In this document: positions 17,907 through 28,171 of the stretch, in pieces
Layout of the letters: each line of letters starts with the position of its first letter
How positions within the stretch are numbered: position 1 is the stretch's first letter
Source: Lachnospiraceae bacterium
GTDB lineage: Bacteria > Bacillota > Clostridia > Lachnospirales > Lachnospiraceae
DNA length: 48,843 bases
Assembly: GCA_024403415.1 (NCBI GenBank)
Contig: JAKSRY010000016.1
Location: 1 to 48,843 of the forward strand
Direction of reading: 5' to 3'
Position numbers and translations under genes: made by a program
The notes under the pieces: model-generated
What the model was told of the DNA's origin: nothing
Database searches by the model: none
What the model saw: the letters and a program-made list of their open reading frames with translations, nothing else

Positions 17907-18485
17907 TTATTTGAATGTTTTAAGAACTTTTCTGTTTTTAATAATATAATCAATCAAAGAAATAACAGTGAGTGCAAGAGCAACATAAAGCACTACCATT
18001 GTAATAATTTCGGCCACTTCACCCTTAAATTGAACAATGAGCAGTCCTATAAGGAGCATCTGAAACAGAGTCTTAAACTTTCCCCAATAGCTTGCGGCTA
18101 TAACAACCCCGTTATCAGCTGCTATAAGTCTGAAACCGCTTATAATAAACTCTCTTCCGATAATCAGAATAACTCCCCAGACCGGAAGCTGTACCGCAAG
18201 ATTATCATTAACCCCCACAAGACAAATTAAAGCTGAACAGCATAACAGTTTGTCTGCAAGAGGATCCATAAACTTACCAAAATCAGTAACCAGATTTTTC
18301 TTTCTTGCAATTATTCCATCAAAGAAATCTGTTACGGATGCAAGAATAAAAATCCCCAATGCGATATAACTTGCGGGCGAACCCTGTTCGCATGCCTTAC
18401 ATTCAAACATTGGTACCAGCATAAATACAATAAAAACCGGTATCAAAACCACTCTGAACAACGTCAGCTTATTGGGTAAATTCAT
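17907..18485 (-). CDS. pgsA: CDP-diacylglycerol--glycerol-3-phosphate 3-phosphatidyltransferase
   Basis: PgsA makes phosphatidylglycerol phosphate, the first committed step to phosphatidylglycerol and cardiolipin. The 192-residue membrane protein carries the complete CDP-alcohol phosphatidyltransferase motif (DG-x2-AR-x8-G-x3-D-x3-D) in DFFDGIIARKKNLVTDFGKF followed by MDPLADK. The opening NLPNKLTLFRVVLIPVF is typical. It overlaps the end of rimO by four bases, has a GGAGG site inside rimO, and is followed within 5 bases by the hybrid kinase. Confidence 0.96.
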   Translation of the reverse strand: MNLPNKLTLFRVVLIPVFIVFMLVPMFECKACEQGSPASYIALGIFILASVTDFFDGIIARKKNLVTDFGKFMDPLADKLLCCSALICLVGVNDNLAVQLPVWGVILIIGREFIISGFRLIAADNGVVIAASYWGKFKTLFQMLLIGLLIVQFKGEVAEIITMVVLYVALALTVISLIDYIIKNRKVLKTFK

Positions 18486-19804
18486 AACAATCCTCCAATC
18501 AGGTCATATTCATCCGTCGCTTTAATTTCAACTTCAACAATATCACCGCTCAACAATTCTCTGTCAGCATCTATAAACACATATCCGTCAACATCCGGGA
18601 TATCTCTATATGTTCTGCCAACGTATATATTTTCTTCCGGAATACTTCCTTCGATAATTGCCCACATCCGATTCCCTACAAGTTCAGCTGTCTTCTCGAA
18701 AGAAATCTGCTGCTGAAGACTCATTATTTCATCACGCCTTGCTTCCTTAACCTCTTCGGGTACTTTATCACCTAAAAGAGCTGCAGGCGTGCCTTCCTCT
18801 TCAGAATAAGCAAAAACACCGAGTCGGTCAAAACGCAAATCCTTAACCATACCAAGGGTTTCCAGCTGCGCATCTTCATCCTCACCCGGGAATCCGCTTA
18901 TTAATGTTGTTCTAAGACAAATATCCGGAATTTCTTCTCTTAATTTAGCAACAAGCTCATATATTTGTTCACGGCTTGTACGTCTTCCCATTAATTTAAG
19001 TATCTTATTTGAGCCGCTTTGAATCGGCATATCGATATAATGGGCGATTTTAGGCTCTGATTTAATTGTTTCAATAATCTCATCTGATATTTCTTCAGGA
19101 TAAAGATATAGAACTCTTATTATTTCAAGGCCATCTATTTTACACAGGTTATGAAGCAGTTCCGGCAATGACTTTTTATGATAGATATCAGTTCCATATA
19201 CGGTGGTTTCCTGCGCTACAAGTATTAATTCCTTAACACCTCTTGCAGCAAGATTCGCTGCTTCCTCAAGCAGGTCCTCCATTGGAATACTTCTATAATT
19301 GCCCTTAAATAACGGAATTGCACAATAGGTACAATGCTTATCACAGCCTTCCGCAATTTTAAGGTAATCATAATATCCTCCGGTTGTAATTACTCTCTCA
19401 GGATTTTTGACCGGTTTTCTGTCAAGTGGATCAATATACTCTCCCTTAATCCCTTTCACAGCCTTATCAACCGCTTCCACCACTGAATCCAACGAATTGA
19501 TACCTACAATCGCATCAACTTCCGGCAGTTCATTTCGAACATCCTCGGTATATCTTTGTCCAAGGCATCCGGCAACAACAATTGCCTTTAGATTTCCATC
19601 TTCTTTAAGCTGCCCCAGCTCGATAATCGTATTAATGCTTTCTTCCTTGGCATCATTAATAAAAGAGCATGTATTTACAAGCGCAATATCAGCCTCGTTT
19701 TCATCGAGCGTAAATTCGTACCCTTTTTCCTTTAGGTAACCCATCATAACTTCCGTATCTACGGAGTTTTTGTCACAGCCAAGTGAAACCGGAAAAACCT
19801 TCAT
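18482..19804 (-). CDS. rimO: Ribosomal protein S12 methylthiotransferase RimO
   Basis: RimO is a radical-SAM enzyme that adds a methylthio group to an Asp of ribosomal protein S12. The 440-residue protein has the N-terminal UPF0004 domain starting PVSLGCDKNSVDTEVMMG with cysteines in NTCSFI and VAGCLGQRY, the radical SAM motif GCDKHCTYCAIP, and a C-terminal TRAM domain. Methylthiotransferase family length is about 440. It follows rpoZ by 11 bases and overlaps pgsA, an order common in Firmicutes. Confidence 0.95.
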   Translation of the reverse strand: MKVFPVSLGCDKNSVDTEVMMGYLKEKGYEFTLDENEADIALVNTCSFINDAKEESINTIIELGQLKEDGNLKAIVVAGCLGQRYTEDVRNELPEVDAIVGINSLDSVVEAVDKAVKGIKGEYIDPLDRKPVKNPERVITTGGYYDYLKIAEGCDKHCTYCAIPLFKGNYRSIPMEDLLEEAANLAARGVKELILVAQETTVYGTDIYHKKSLPELLHNLCKIDGLEIIRVLYLYPEEISDEIIETIKSEPKIAHYIDMPIQSGSNKILKLMGRRTSREQIYELVAKLREEIPDICLRTTLISGFPGEDEDAQLETLGMVKDLRFDRLGVFAYSEEEGTPAALLGDKVPEEVKEARRDEIMSLQQQISFEKTAELVGNRMWAIIEGSIPEENIYVGRTYRDIPDVDGYVFIDADRELLSGDIVEVEIKATDEYDLIGGLL

Positions 19805-19815
19805 AATCTACTTGA

Positions 19816-20067
19816 TTAATCCTCTTCTGACTCTGTATCTTCAGAAAGAATCTTAACCTTTCCTTCATATAATTCTTCTACAGCTACAGAAAGTGGCTTT
19901 GGAATATTATCGGTATCAACCATAGCCTCAGCACCGCCTACAAGCTGACGTGCTCTCTTTGAAGTAGCCATAACAATTGAATATCTGCTATTAACAACAG
20001 GCTGTTCACCGGGTTCAACCTCACTGTTAACTACGTTCATTAAATCTGAATAAGATGGATGTAACAT
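19816..20067 (-). CDS. rpoZ: RNA polymerase omega subunit
   Basis: This 83-residue protein starts MLHPSYSDLMNVVNSE and contains the omega core SRYSIVMATSKRARQLV, followed by KPLSVAVEELYEGKVKI and an acidic tail. Omega helps fold and hold the beta-prime subunit. An AAAGGAG site precedes the ATG. It sits between gmk and rimO, the normal Firmicutes place. Confidence 0.93.
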   Translation of the reverse strand: MLHPSYSDLMNVVNSEVEPGEQPVVNSRYSIVMATSKRARQLVGGAEAMVDTDNIPKPLSVAVEELYEGKVKILSEDTESEED

Positions 20068-20089
20068 TTATTTCTCCTTTCATAAAGGT

Positions 20090-20713
20090 TTATTTATAAA
20101 CCTCTAGTTCCTTTTTAATAGTTTCTATAAAAGCTTCATTATTCTTAGGATTCTGATGTGCCACAGAAATAATTGTGTTTAGATTTTCAACACATTTATT
20201 AAGCTCATCATTCACCAGAATGTAATCATATTTTTGCATAAGCAAAGCTTCTTCATTAGCCTTCTTCATTCTTTCGGCTATAACTTCCGCAGTCTCTGTG
20301 CCTCTGCCCGCAAGTCGTCCGTGCAGAACCTCTGCAGATGGTGGAGTCACAAAAATCAAAATTGCTTCAGGAAATTTCTTTTTAATCTGCAAAGCACCAT
20401 TTGTTTCAATTTCAAGAATAACATCTTTTCCTGATTCAAGCTGCTGCTCCACATACTTCCTTGGAGTTCCGTAATAATTGCTTACATAGCAGGCATGCTC
20501 AAGCAATTCATCATTATCAATGGCCTCCTCGAATTTTTCTTTTGTTACAAAGAAATACTCTCTTCCATCAACCTCACCTTCTCGCGGTGACCTCGTGGTC
20601 ATCGAAATTGAAAGTGAATAATTGTCATAATCACTCATGATTTTTTTAACGACAGTGCCCTTTCCGGCACCTGAAAAGCCTGAAACCACAAGCAGAACAC
20701 CTTTTTGTATCAT
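20090..20713 (-). CDS. gmk: Guanylate kinase
   Basis: Gmk phosphorylates GMP to GDP. The protein of about 207 residues shows the P-loop SGFSGAGKGTVVKKI, the GMP-binding segment MTTRSPREGEVDGREYFFV and the DVILEIETNGALQIKKKFP region. An AGGAA site lies 6 bases before the ATG at 20713; a TTG two codons upstream is in frame. It is followed by rpoZ after 22 bases and preceded by yicC after about 70 bases. Confidence 0.95.
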   Translation of the reverse strand: MIQKGVLLVVSGFSGAGKGTVVKKIMSDYDNYSLSISMTTRSPREGEVDGREYFFVTKEKFEEAIDNDELLEHACYVSNYYGTPRKYVEQQLESGKDVILEIETNGALQIKKKFPEAILIFVTPPSAEVLHGRLAGRGTETAEVIAERMKKANEEALLMQKYDYILVNDELNKCVENLNTIISVAHQNPKNNEAFIETIKKELEVYK

Positions 20714-20784
20714 TATCAATTCCTTTCAAGGCATATCTCTTAACAATATAAACACCTGCAAACACGTAAATGCCTGCCCGGAAG

Positions 20785-21663
20785 CTATTCTATATTCTGA
20801 ATCTGTTCACGAACCTTTTCGATTTCAGTTTTCAGTTCAATTGCTCGACCTGAAATAGCCAGATCGTTGCACTTTGACAATGTGGTATTTGCTTCACGGT
20901 TCATTTCCTGCGCCATGAAGTCGAGCTTACGTCCTATGCTTCCACCTTCAATAAGATTGTCCTTCATGGTTTCGATATGTGAGCGAAGTCTTACAAGTTC
21001 TTCGTCTACGCATACTTTATCTGCAAAGATTGTTACTTCCATCATAAGTCTGTTTTCATCAATCTGCGCATCTTCAAGAAGATCCTTAACCTTATTAGCA
21101 AGTTTTTCTTTATATTCCGCAACCAGAATCGGTGAACGCTCTTCAATAAAGCTTACATGTTCAAGCATTCCCTCAAGTTTGGCAACAAGATCATTCTTAA
21201 GGTTTTCACCTTCTTTAATTCTTGTATTGACAAACCCTTCTGCAGCCTCCTTGATTGCTTTACTTAAAAGATTCCAGAGAGCTTCCTCATCAACATCCTG
21301 TTCCTCGAGTTCAAATACCTCCGGATAACGCGATAGTGTTGATACTCTGATATCATTCTCAAGTTCAAAATCAGATGCCATTTCTCTTAAATATTTAAGA
21401 TAATCTGCTGCCACATCTCTGTTATACTTTACTGACACATTTGATTCGGAAAAATCTTCGTAGGTTATAAAAATATCAACTTTTCCTCTTGAAATATATG
21501 TCTTTAATTCATTTCTGATGGCAGCCTCAAAGAAATTCAGTTTCTTTGGCATTTTAATATTTACATCAAGATATCGGTGATTAACCGACTTCATTTCGAC
21601 TGTAATCTTACGATTACCTTCGGCAGCTTCTCCTCTGCCAAACCCCGTCATACTTTTAATCAT
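20785..21663 (-). CDS. yicC: YicC/YloC family endoribonuclease-like protein
   Basis: This 292-residue protein begins with the hallmark MIKSMTGFGRGE followed by EMKSVNHRYLDVNIKMPK, and ends with the conserved GRKLDFMAQEMNREANT and KCNDLAISG segments. YicC-family proteins are reported endoribonucleases involved in RNA turnover. The gene heads the string yicC-gmk-rpoZ-rimO-pgsA. In many relatives a small remA-like gene lies between yicC and gmk; none is visible in the 71-base gap here. Confidence 0.93.
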   Translation of the reverse strand: MIKSMTGFGRGEAAEGNRKITVEMKSVNHRYLDVNIKMPKKLNFFEAAIRNELKTYISRGKVDIFITYEDFSESNVSVKYNRDVAADYLKYLREMASDFELENDIRVSTLSRYPEVFELEEQDVDEEALWNLLSKAIKEAAEGFVNTRIKEGENLKNDLVAKLEGMLEHVSFIEERSPILVAEYKEKLANKVKDLLEDAQIDENRLMMEVTIFADKVCVDEELVRLRSHIETMKDNLIEGGSIGRKLDFMAQEMNREANTTLSKCNDLAISGRAIELKTEIEKVREQIQNIE

Positions 21664-21742
21664 TTCGTTCCTGCTTCCCCAATATATTCAACTGATATGC
21701 CAACCAAATCCCCTGTTTAATCAGCATATTACTTCTACAATA

Positions 21743-23081
<1,339 letters not shown>

Positions 23082-23122
23082 AACACAAAGATTAAAAAGA
23101 TTAAACCACTAAAAAATTATCA

Positions 23123-24244
23123 TCACATCTTAATTAGTTCGTAACCTCTTGTTCCTATTCCGATTTTCTCTGCATGCTCAAGAGTTTCTCTCCATCTTAC
23201 ATTTGGATTCGAATTTAGGAAATGATCTCCAAGCTTCTTCCAGTCAGGTTTTGCCAGATTGTCTCCGAGCTGCGAATTTCTGATAGGATCTGCTTTCTGG
23301 CACGCATCAACGCAGGCCTGATCAAGCGCTACCGGATCAAAACTTGCAAACATACCAATGTTTGGAAGAATAGGTGCATCATTCTCTGAATGGCAGTCAC
23401 AGTTGGGTGAAACATCGACAATAAGGCTTATATGGAATTGTGGTCTTCCATCAACAACTGCCTTTGAGTATTCTGCTATTTTACAGCCAAGAATTTCATT
23501 TGCATTTCCATTAGGGTTATGAATGGCATCAAATGAACAGCCACCTATACAGCGTCCACATCCCTTACATAAATCCTGATTAATATATGCCTTGCCGGTT
23601 TCAAAACTGATTGCATCAGAACCGCATTCCTTGGAACATCTCTTACATCCTTTGCACATATCAGTATTAACAACAGGCTTACCCTGATTATGCTGATGCA
23701 TCTTACCTGCCCTACTTCCGCAGCCCATACCGATATTCTTTAACGCACCACCGAATCCAGTACATTCATGTCCCTTAAAATGATTTAATGAAATGAATAC
23801 ATCGGCATCCATAACCGCTCTTCCGATATATGCCTCTTTACAATATTCACCACCCTCTATCGGGACAACAACATCATCTGTGCCACGCAGTCCATCGGCA
23901 ATAATCACATGACATCCTGTAGTAGTTTCATTGAATCCGTTTTCCTGTGCACAATCCAAATGTTCAAGGGCATTCTTTCTTGAGCCGGGATACAATGTGT
24001 TGCAGTCTGTCAGGAAAGGCTTACCGCCAATCTCCTTACAAAGATCAGCTACAGCCTTAGCATAGTTTGGTCTGAGATATGCAATATTTCCAAGTTCACC
24101 AAAGTGAATTTTAATGGCAACAAATTTGTTATCCATATCGATAGTCTGCATTCCTGCAAGGCGGCAGAGTCTCTTAAGTTTTTCAGGTAATCCGACACCG
24201 TTTGTTGTTCTGAAATCTGTGTAATAAACTTTTGCTTTTTCCAT
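23123..24244 (-). CDS. DUF362 iron-sulfur protein
   Basis: This 373-residue protein has a DUF362 domain (KVYYTDFRTTNG, KIHFGELGNIAYLRP, FLTDCNTLYPG, SLNHFKGHECTGFGGALKN) and an inserted dicluster ferredoxin module: MCKGCKRCSKECGSDAI and LCKGCGRCIGGCSFDAI, each able to hold a [4Fe-4S] cluster. DUF362 proteins are widespread in anaerobes. Their reaction is not well established, but electron transfer is clear from the motifs. The start is 1 base after nudC ends, with AAGGG before the ATG, so it is co-expressed with nudC and the upstream kinase. Confidence 0.9.
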   Translation of the reverse strand: MEKAKVYYTDFRTTNGVGLPEKLKRLCRLAGMQTIDMDNKFVAIKIHFGELGNIAYLRPNYAKAVADLCKEIGGKPFLTDCNTLYPGSRKNALEHLDCAQENGFNETTTGCHVIIADGLRGTDDVVVPIEGGEYCKEAYIGRAVMDADVFISLNHFKGHECTGFGGALKNIGMGCGSRAGKMHQHNQGKPVVNTDMCKGCKRCSKECGSDAISFETGKAYINQDLCKGCGRCIGGCSFDAIHNPNGNANEILGCKIAEYSKAVVDGRPQFHISLIVDVSPNCDCHSENDAPILPNIGMFASFDPVALDQACVDACQKADPIRNSQLGDNLAKPDWKKLGDHFLNSNPNVRWRETLEHAEKIGIGTRGYELIKM

Positions 24245-24245
24245 T

Positions 24246-25094
24246 TTAATTCCCTTCTTTTCCCTCTTTAAACATTCGCATCATTTCATTGGTAAGGCTG
24301 AAGCTTCCGGGCTGAAGAACTATGTCTTCTCTTTTCACCCATTCAGCATACTTCAGTTCCTCACTATCCATCGTAATCTCATCTTTGCCATCCACCTCAC
24401 AGTAGTAACCCAATAAAATATCATTGGCGCTCCCCCATGGCTGAGACTTATAATAGCGTATATTTTTGACCTTAATTCCGGCCTCTTCCATAACCTCTCG
24501 CTGAACAGTTTCTTCCATAGTCTCACCTATTTCGGTGAATCCAGCAATAAGAGCATTATGCGCAAATCCTGTTCTGTATCTTGTGATCAGAAGTTTATCC
24601 TTATTGATGACTCCTACAATAACAGCCGGCATAATCCTTGGGTAAAATCTCTTCTTACATTCGGTACACTCCATAGCTCTTTCATTATCTGAATGTACCA
24701 TCTTTCGCCCACATCTTCCACAAAATTTGGTATCCCGATACCAGTCTGCCAGATGTTTACCTGTTATGGCAGCAAACACTTCCTCGTCCGGACCTATTCC
24801 TTCTATTCTGATGCCTCTTTCAGCAACATATTCAGTTCCTTCCGGAAGTTCATCATCATTAAGCTGCCCCTCAAGAAGAAAATATTTTTGCTCATCTATA
24901 GCAAAAAGATACCTGTATTCTCGTCCTAATCCGAAGTTTTCCACTTTTGGAAACATAACCCTTTTTTCTTCAAATGCACTCTTATATAAAAGCAGTTTAC
25001 CATCATAAATATTTAGTACTGTATCCCCTTCTGCGACAGTTGCAGTACTGTCATACTGATTAAATAATTTATGTGGATAAATATCCTGAATCAT
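24246..25094 (-). CDS. nudC: NADH pyrophosphatase / NAD-cap RNA decapping Nudix enzyme NudC
   Basis: NudC cleaves NAD(H) to NMN and AMP and can remove NAD caps from RNA. The 282-residue protein has the zinc ribbon CGRCGRKM...CTECKKRFYPR, a full Nudix box (GFTEIGETMEETVQREVMEE plus AG) and the family marker SQPW at YYKSQPWGSAN. The residues after SQPW differ from the common PFP version. It overlaps the hybrid kinase stop in ATGA and is followed directly by the DUF362 gene, so the three form one operon. Confidence 0.93.
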   Translation of the reverse strand: MIQDIYPHKLFNQYDSTATVAEGDTVLNIYDGKLLLYKSAFEEKRVMFPKVENFGLGREYRYLFAIDEQKYFLLEGQLNDDELPEGTEYVAERGIRIEGIGPDEEVFAAITGKHLADWYRDTKFCGRCGRKMVHSDNERAMECTECKKRFYPRIMPAVIVGVINKDKLLITRYRTGFAHNALIAGFTEIGETMEETVQREVMEEAGIKVKNIRYYKSQPWGSANDILLGYYCEVDGKDEITMDSEELKYAEWVKREDIVLQPGSFSLTNEMMRMFKEGKEGN

Positions 25095-27211
25095 TTCGTA
25101 TCCATCCTGTTCTCTTTGAATTCTCCAATATGTTTCCTGATTGAATTGAATGCCTTGTCACCCAATTCATGCAACATATCTTCCTCAATATACTCTTCAG
25201 GAAGGTACATTCTTAACATTGCCAGTAGTTCTTTTATCTGAATGGGTTTTGTCATAAAGTCATTCATTCCGGCTTCAAGAAATTGCTCTTTCATGCCAAC
25301 AACGGCATTCGCCGTGAGTGCGATAATCTTAATATCACGTTTATCAGAATTAAAATGCCTTATTGCTTCCGTAGCTTCTATACCATCCATAACAGGCATC
25401 ATATGATCCATTAACACAAGATCATAATCATTTCTCTCCACCATTTCAGTTGCAATCTTACCGTTTTCAGCAACATCAATCTGTATCTTTGTCGGAGCAA
25501 CAAGAGCCTTAAACACTTTAACATTAATGACATTATCTTCTGCTAAAAGGATTTTTGCTTTAGGTGCCTTAAATGGTCTTCCGGCATAATCTTTTACACT
25601 TTTAATCTCGTCATTTTTCTTTATATCCTGTTCTCGAACCAGCCCCTGTTTTATTGTAAACGAAAACTTGGTTCCAATGCCATACTTACTTTCAACCTTA
25701 ATCTCTCCGCCCATCAGTTCAATGAACTGTTTTGAAATGGCAAGTCCCAATCCCGTGCCTTCTATATTAGCTGTATTTTCCCTGTCAAGACGATTAAAGG
25801 CACTAAACAGCTTATCTATATCTTCCTCTTTAATGCCTATACCCGAATCTTCAACAGAAACATATTCCGTAATTTCTGAATCAGTCATTTCAAGCATCTT
25901 AACGGTAAATTTGATAAATCCATCTTTGGTGAATTTAATGGAATTATTTACAAGATTTATAATAACCTGTCTGATTCGCGTCGCATCACCATATAAATAT
26001 TTGGGTATGTTTTCATCAACATCAATGAGTAAATCTATATTTTTATTACCTATACGCTCCCTAAGAAGTTTCTCAAGAGCATCTATTCTTGCTCTTATAT
26101 CATAGATTGCCGGTACCATCTCAACCTTTCCTGACTCTATCTTTGAAAAATCAAGAATATCCTTTACTATCTCAAGAAGATGTTCACCTGCATTCTTAAT
26201 ATTGTTGAGATACTCTATTTTTTTCTCATCAGTTTCGTCCCTTAACAGAACCTCTGCCATGCCAACTATTGTGTTCATTGGAGTGCGTATTTCATGACTT
26301 GTATTGGCAAGAATCCTGTCTTTTGCTTCATTAGCTGCTTTTGCTTCCTTCGCAGCTGCTTCAAGCTGCTGTTTTAACTGTCTTTCTTCGAGACGTTCTT
26401 TTGAAACATTCTTTAATGTTATAAATGCGATAACTTCATTTTCAACATTTTCCATCAGAAGAATGGACTCATTCATCCATATTTCCTGATTATTGCCATC
26501 TTTACCCATTATTTCTATATTGAGTTCTTTGGCAACCTCAATTTCACCATTCTTATATAGCGAAATTAATCTTTGAGGCGAATGATTTTTAATGAATTTA
26601 TCTCTATATTTTTCAACAAGCATTTTATTTGCCCACTTTTCGATAAATTCACTATATTTACATGGTGCCTTCATATTAAGCATGGCGAGAAGATCCAGTT
26701 CAACGCCATCAACCAGTTCTTTTAAGTCATCAATCAAAATATCCTTTGACAGATTAACATTATATGCAAGAAATGCCCCTGCTCTCATTGCCTTCTGATA
26801 TGCTTTTTCGTTTTCAAGCATATTCGAAAGTTCACGTGTTGCCATGGTTACATCGTTAACAAGTCCTACTATTCCTATAGTATTACCATTATCATCCTTA
26901 ACCGGTTCCTTAATAATATCTGAATATCTAACTTCGCCAAAAATATCAGATTTGAGAACATATCGTTTACCAATCCCCGACTCAAGAATTTCCTTGTCCA
27001 TGTTTTCTATCTGTTCAATATTGGAGCTGTCACTTCTGATATCTCTGTCAGTTTTTCCATAAATATCATTATCCTCGCCAAGTCCCATCTGTCTGTAGTT
27101 ATGTGATGAAAAAACATATTTTTCCTCAGTGTCCTTGAAAAAAATGTTGGAGGGGATAGTTTTAAGTATTCGTATAAGTGTATCTTTGTCTATTCTATCT
27201 TTAGGCTCCAT
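25091..27211 (-). CDS. Cytoplasmic PAS hybrid histidine kinase with receiver
   Basis: This 706-residue protein has no membrane helix. It holds an N-terminal PAS domain (about 10-125, FFKDTEEKYVFSSHNY to VGLVNDVT), a second PAS-like region (about 135-275), a coiled coil, a HisKA domain with His306 in TSHEIRTPMN, an ATPase domain (NLVNNSIKFT, DSGIGIKEED, GTGLGLAISKQF) and a receiver (LLAEDN, LVLMDHMMPVMDG, ALTANA, MTKPI). All catalytic residues are present, unlike the kinase at 15844-17901. It is the first gene of an operon with nudC and the DUF362 gene, so redox or NAD sensing is a reasonable but unproven idea. Confidence 0.92.
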   Translation of the reverse strand: MEPKDRIDKDTLIRILKTIPSNIFFKDTEEKYVFSSHNYRQMGLGEDNDIYGKTDRDIRSDSSNIEQIENMDKEILESGIGKRYVLKSDIFGEVRYSDIIKEPVKDDNGNTIGIVGLVNDVTMATRELSNMLENEKAYQKAMRAGAFLAYNVNLSKDILIDDLKELVDGVELDLLAMLNMKAPCKYSEFIEKWANKMLVEKYRDKFIKNHSPQRLISLYKNGEIEVAKELNIEIMGKDGNNQEIWMNESILLMENVENEVIAFITLKNVSKERLEERQLKQQLEAAAKEAKAANEAKDRILANTSHEIRTPMNTIVGMAEVLLRDETDEKKIEYLNNIKNAGEHLLEIVKDILDFSKIESGKVEMVPAIYDIRARIDALEKLLRERIGNKNIDLLIDVDENIPKYLYGDATRIRQVIINLVNNSIKFTKDGFIKFTVKMLEMTDSEITEYVSVEDSGIGIKEEDIDKLFSAFNRLDRENTANIEGTGLGLAISKQFIELMGGEIKVESKYGIGTKFSFTIKQGLVREQDIKKNDEIKSVKDYAGRPFKAPKAKILLAEDNVINVKVFKALVAPTKIQIDVAENGKIATEMVERNDYDLVLMDHMMPVMDGIEATEAIRHFNSDKRDIKIIALTANAVVGMKEQFLEAGMNDFMTKPIQIKELLAMLRMYLPEEYIEEDMLHELGDKAFNSIRKHIGEFKENRMDTK

Positions 27212-27320
27212 ATATGCTCCTATAATCTCTGTAATGTGTGATATATCTAAAACTTATATGTAATATATTCTCTTAATATACTTATATATAAATTATGCGC
27301 GTAAATATATAAAAACGCAA

Positions 27321-27353
27321 TAGCAGGCAGTGTCATGAAGACATTGCCTGCTA
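27321..27353 (-). terminator. Strong terminator of the superoxide reductase operon
   Basis: A 14-base stem (TAGCAGGCAGTGTC with GACATTGCCTGCTA, one G-T pair) closes a 5-base loop, with GTTTTT a few bases later on the minus strand. It lies about 35 bases past the small peptide gene. Confidence 0.85.
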
Positions 27354-27386
27354 CCGGTTTGGGTTTAGGTTTTAAAAAGGAAACTG

Positions 27387-27530
27387 CTATTTGGTTTGGT
27401 CCACACAAAACGTCATGTCGTCTAATTCCAATTCAATTTCATCTGTGCATTTTTTACACATAGTTATCATTAATATTATGATTCCCGCTATTATTGTGCT
27501 GCCTGCTGCACATATTATCAGTTTTTTCAT
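27387..27530 (-). CDS. 47-residue single-helix membrane peptide coupled to superoxide reductase
   Basis: A 47-codon reading frame starts in the stop of the superoxide reductase gene (ATGA overlap). It encodes MKKLIICAAG, then one hydrophobic helix to about residue 24, then MCKKCTDE and an acidic tail containing a third Cys (FCVDQ). The CxxC after the helix could bind metal or form a disulfide. The coupled start, the sensible membrane-peptide composition and the terminator just downstream support it as a real gene. I recognise no family; a partner role for the reductase is speculation. Confidence 0.6.
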   Translation of the reverse strand: MKKLIICAAGSTIIAGIIILMITMCKKCTDEIELELDDMTFCVDQTK

Positions 27531-27922
27531 ATATCACATTTAACCTCAGCTTTCCACAGTCTATGAATATTGCAGAATGCGTAAACAGCACATACTTTCT
27601 CATCATCGCAAAGGTGGAACTTCGCTACCGGCTTGTCTCCGGGTTTGAAACACCTTCTCATTTCTCCTTTGTTCGTAATGACTTCAATCCACTGAATGTA
27701 GTGATGTGCTTCCATAGGATGGTCCTCTTTGCCAATTCTGACCTCAAGTTTATTTTTATCCAGCTTACACTGTGGAACATGAAATTCCACCTTTCCATCT
27801 GTTTCCCCCGGGATCAGTTCCTGCATCGTTCTCATACAGCATGTCAATTCATTTCCTGAATCATGAACCTTGTCAACTACGTTTCCGCACACTTCACAGA
27901 TATAAAATTTCTTTTCTTCCAT
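27527..27922 (-). CDS. Desulfoferrodoxin-type superoxide reductase
   Basis: Superoxide reductase turns superoxide into hydrogen peroxide without making oxygen, a defence of anaerobes. This 131-residue protein has the N-terminal rubredoxin-like Fe centre (Cys9, Cys12, Cys28, Cys29) and the catalytic Fe site: His48 in EFHVP, His68 in DHPME, His74 in HYIQW, Cys117 and His120 in FCNIHRLW. The Glu before the first His is present, but the next residue, normally the catalytic Lys of the EKH motif, is Phe47. The ATG at 27922 follows an AAAGGAG site; one seven codons upstream is less likely. It is divergent from an XRE regulator and coupled to a small membrane peptide. Confidence 0.92.
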   Translation of the reverse strand: MEEKKFYICEVCGNVVDKVHDSGNELTCCMRTMQELIPGETDGKVEFHVPQCKLDKNKLEVRIGKEDHPMEAHHYIQWIEVITNKGEMRRCFKPGDKPVAKFHLCDDEKVCAVYAFCNIHRLWKAEVKCDI

Positions 27923-28171
27923 GGCGATTTCTCCTTTCATCATCTTTTTTCACCATTTGTCTGGGTTGATAATTGAATCATAAGGGATTGATATACACAT
28001 TTCAGGATACCCTGATAGCCTGCTTTTTACTGTTTTGGAGTAAATATTTTCTTTACCGTTTTTTTAATTGAATTTGCAATTTTTAGTGATAATCTGAATG
28101 CATAAAGTCAGTAAAAAAGAAGGCACTTATGAACAGTTCAACATAGTTATATTTTTGAAAGGAGAAGGTAT

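Noticed and set aside
27494-27859. 121-codon plus-strand frame opposite the superoxide reductase gene
   Set aside because: Antisense shadow of a gene with clear metal-binding motifs.
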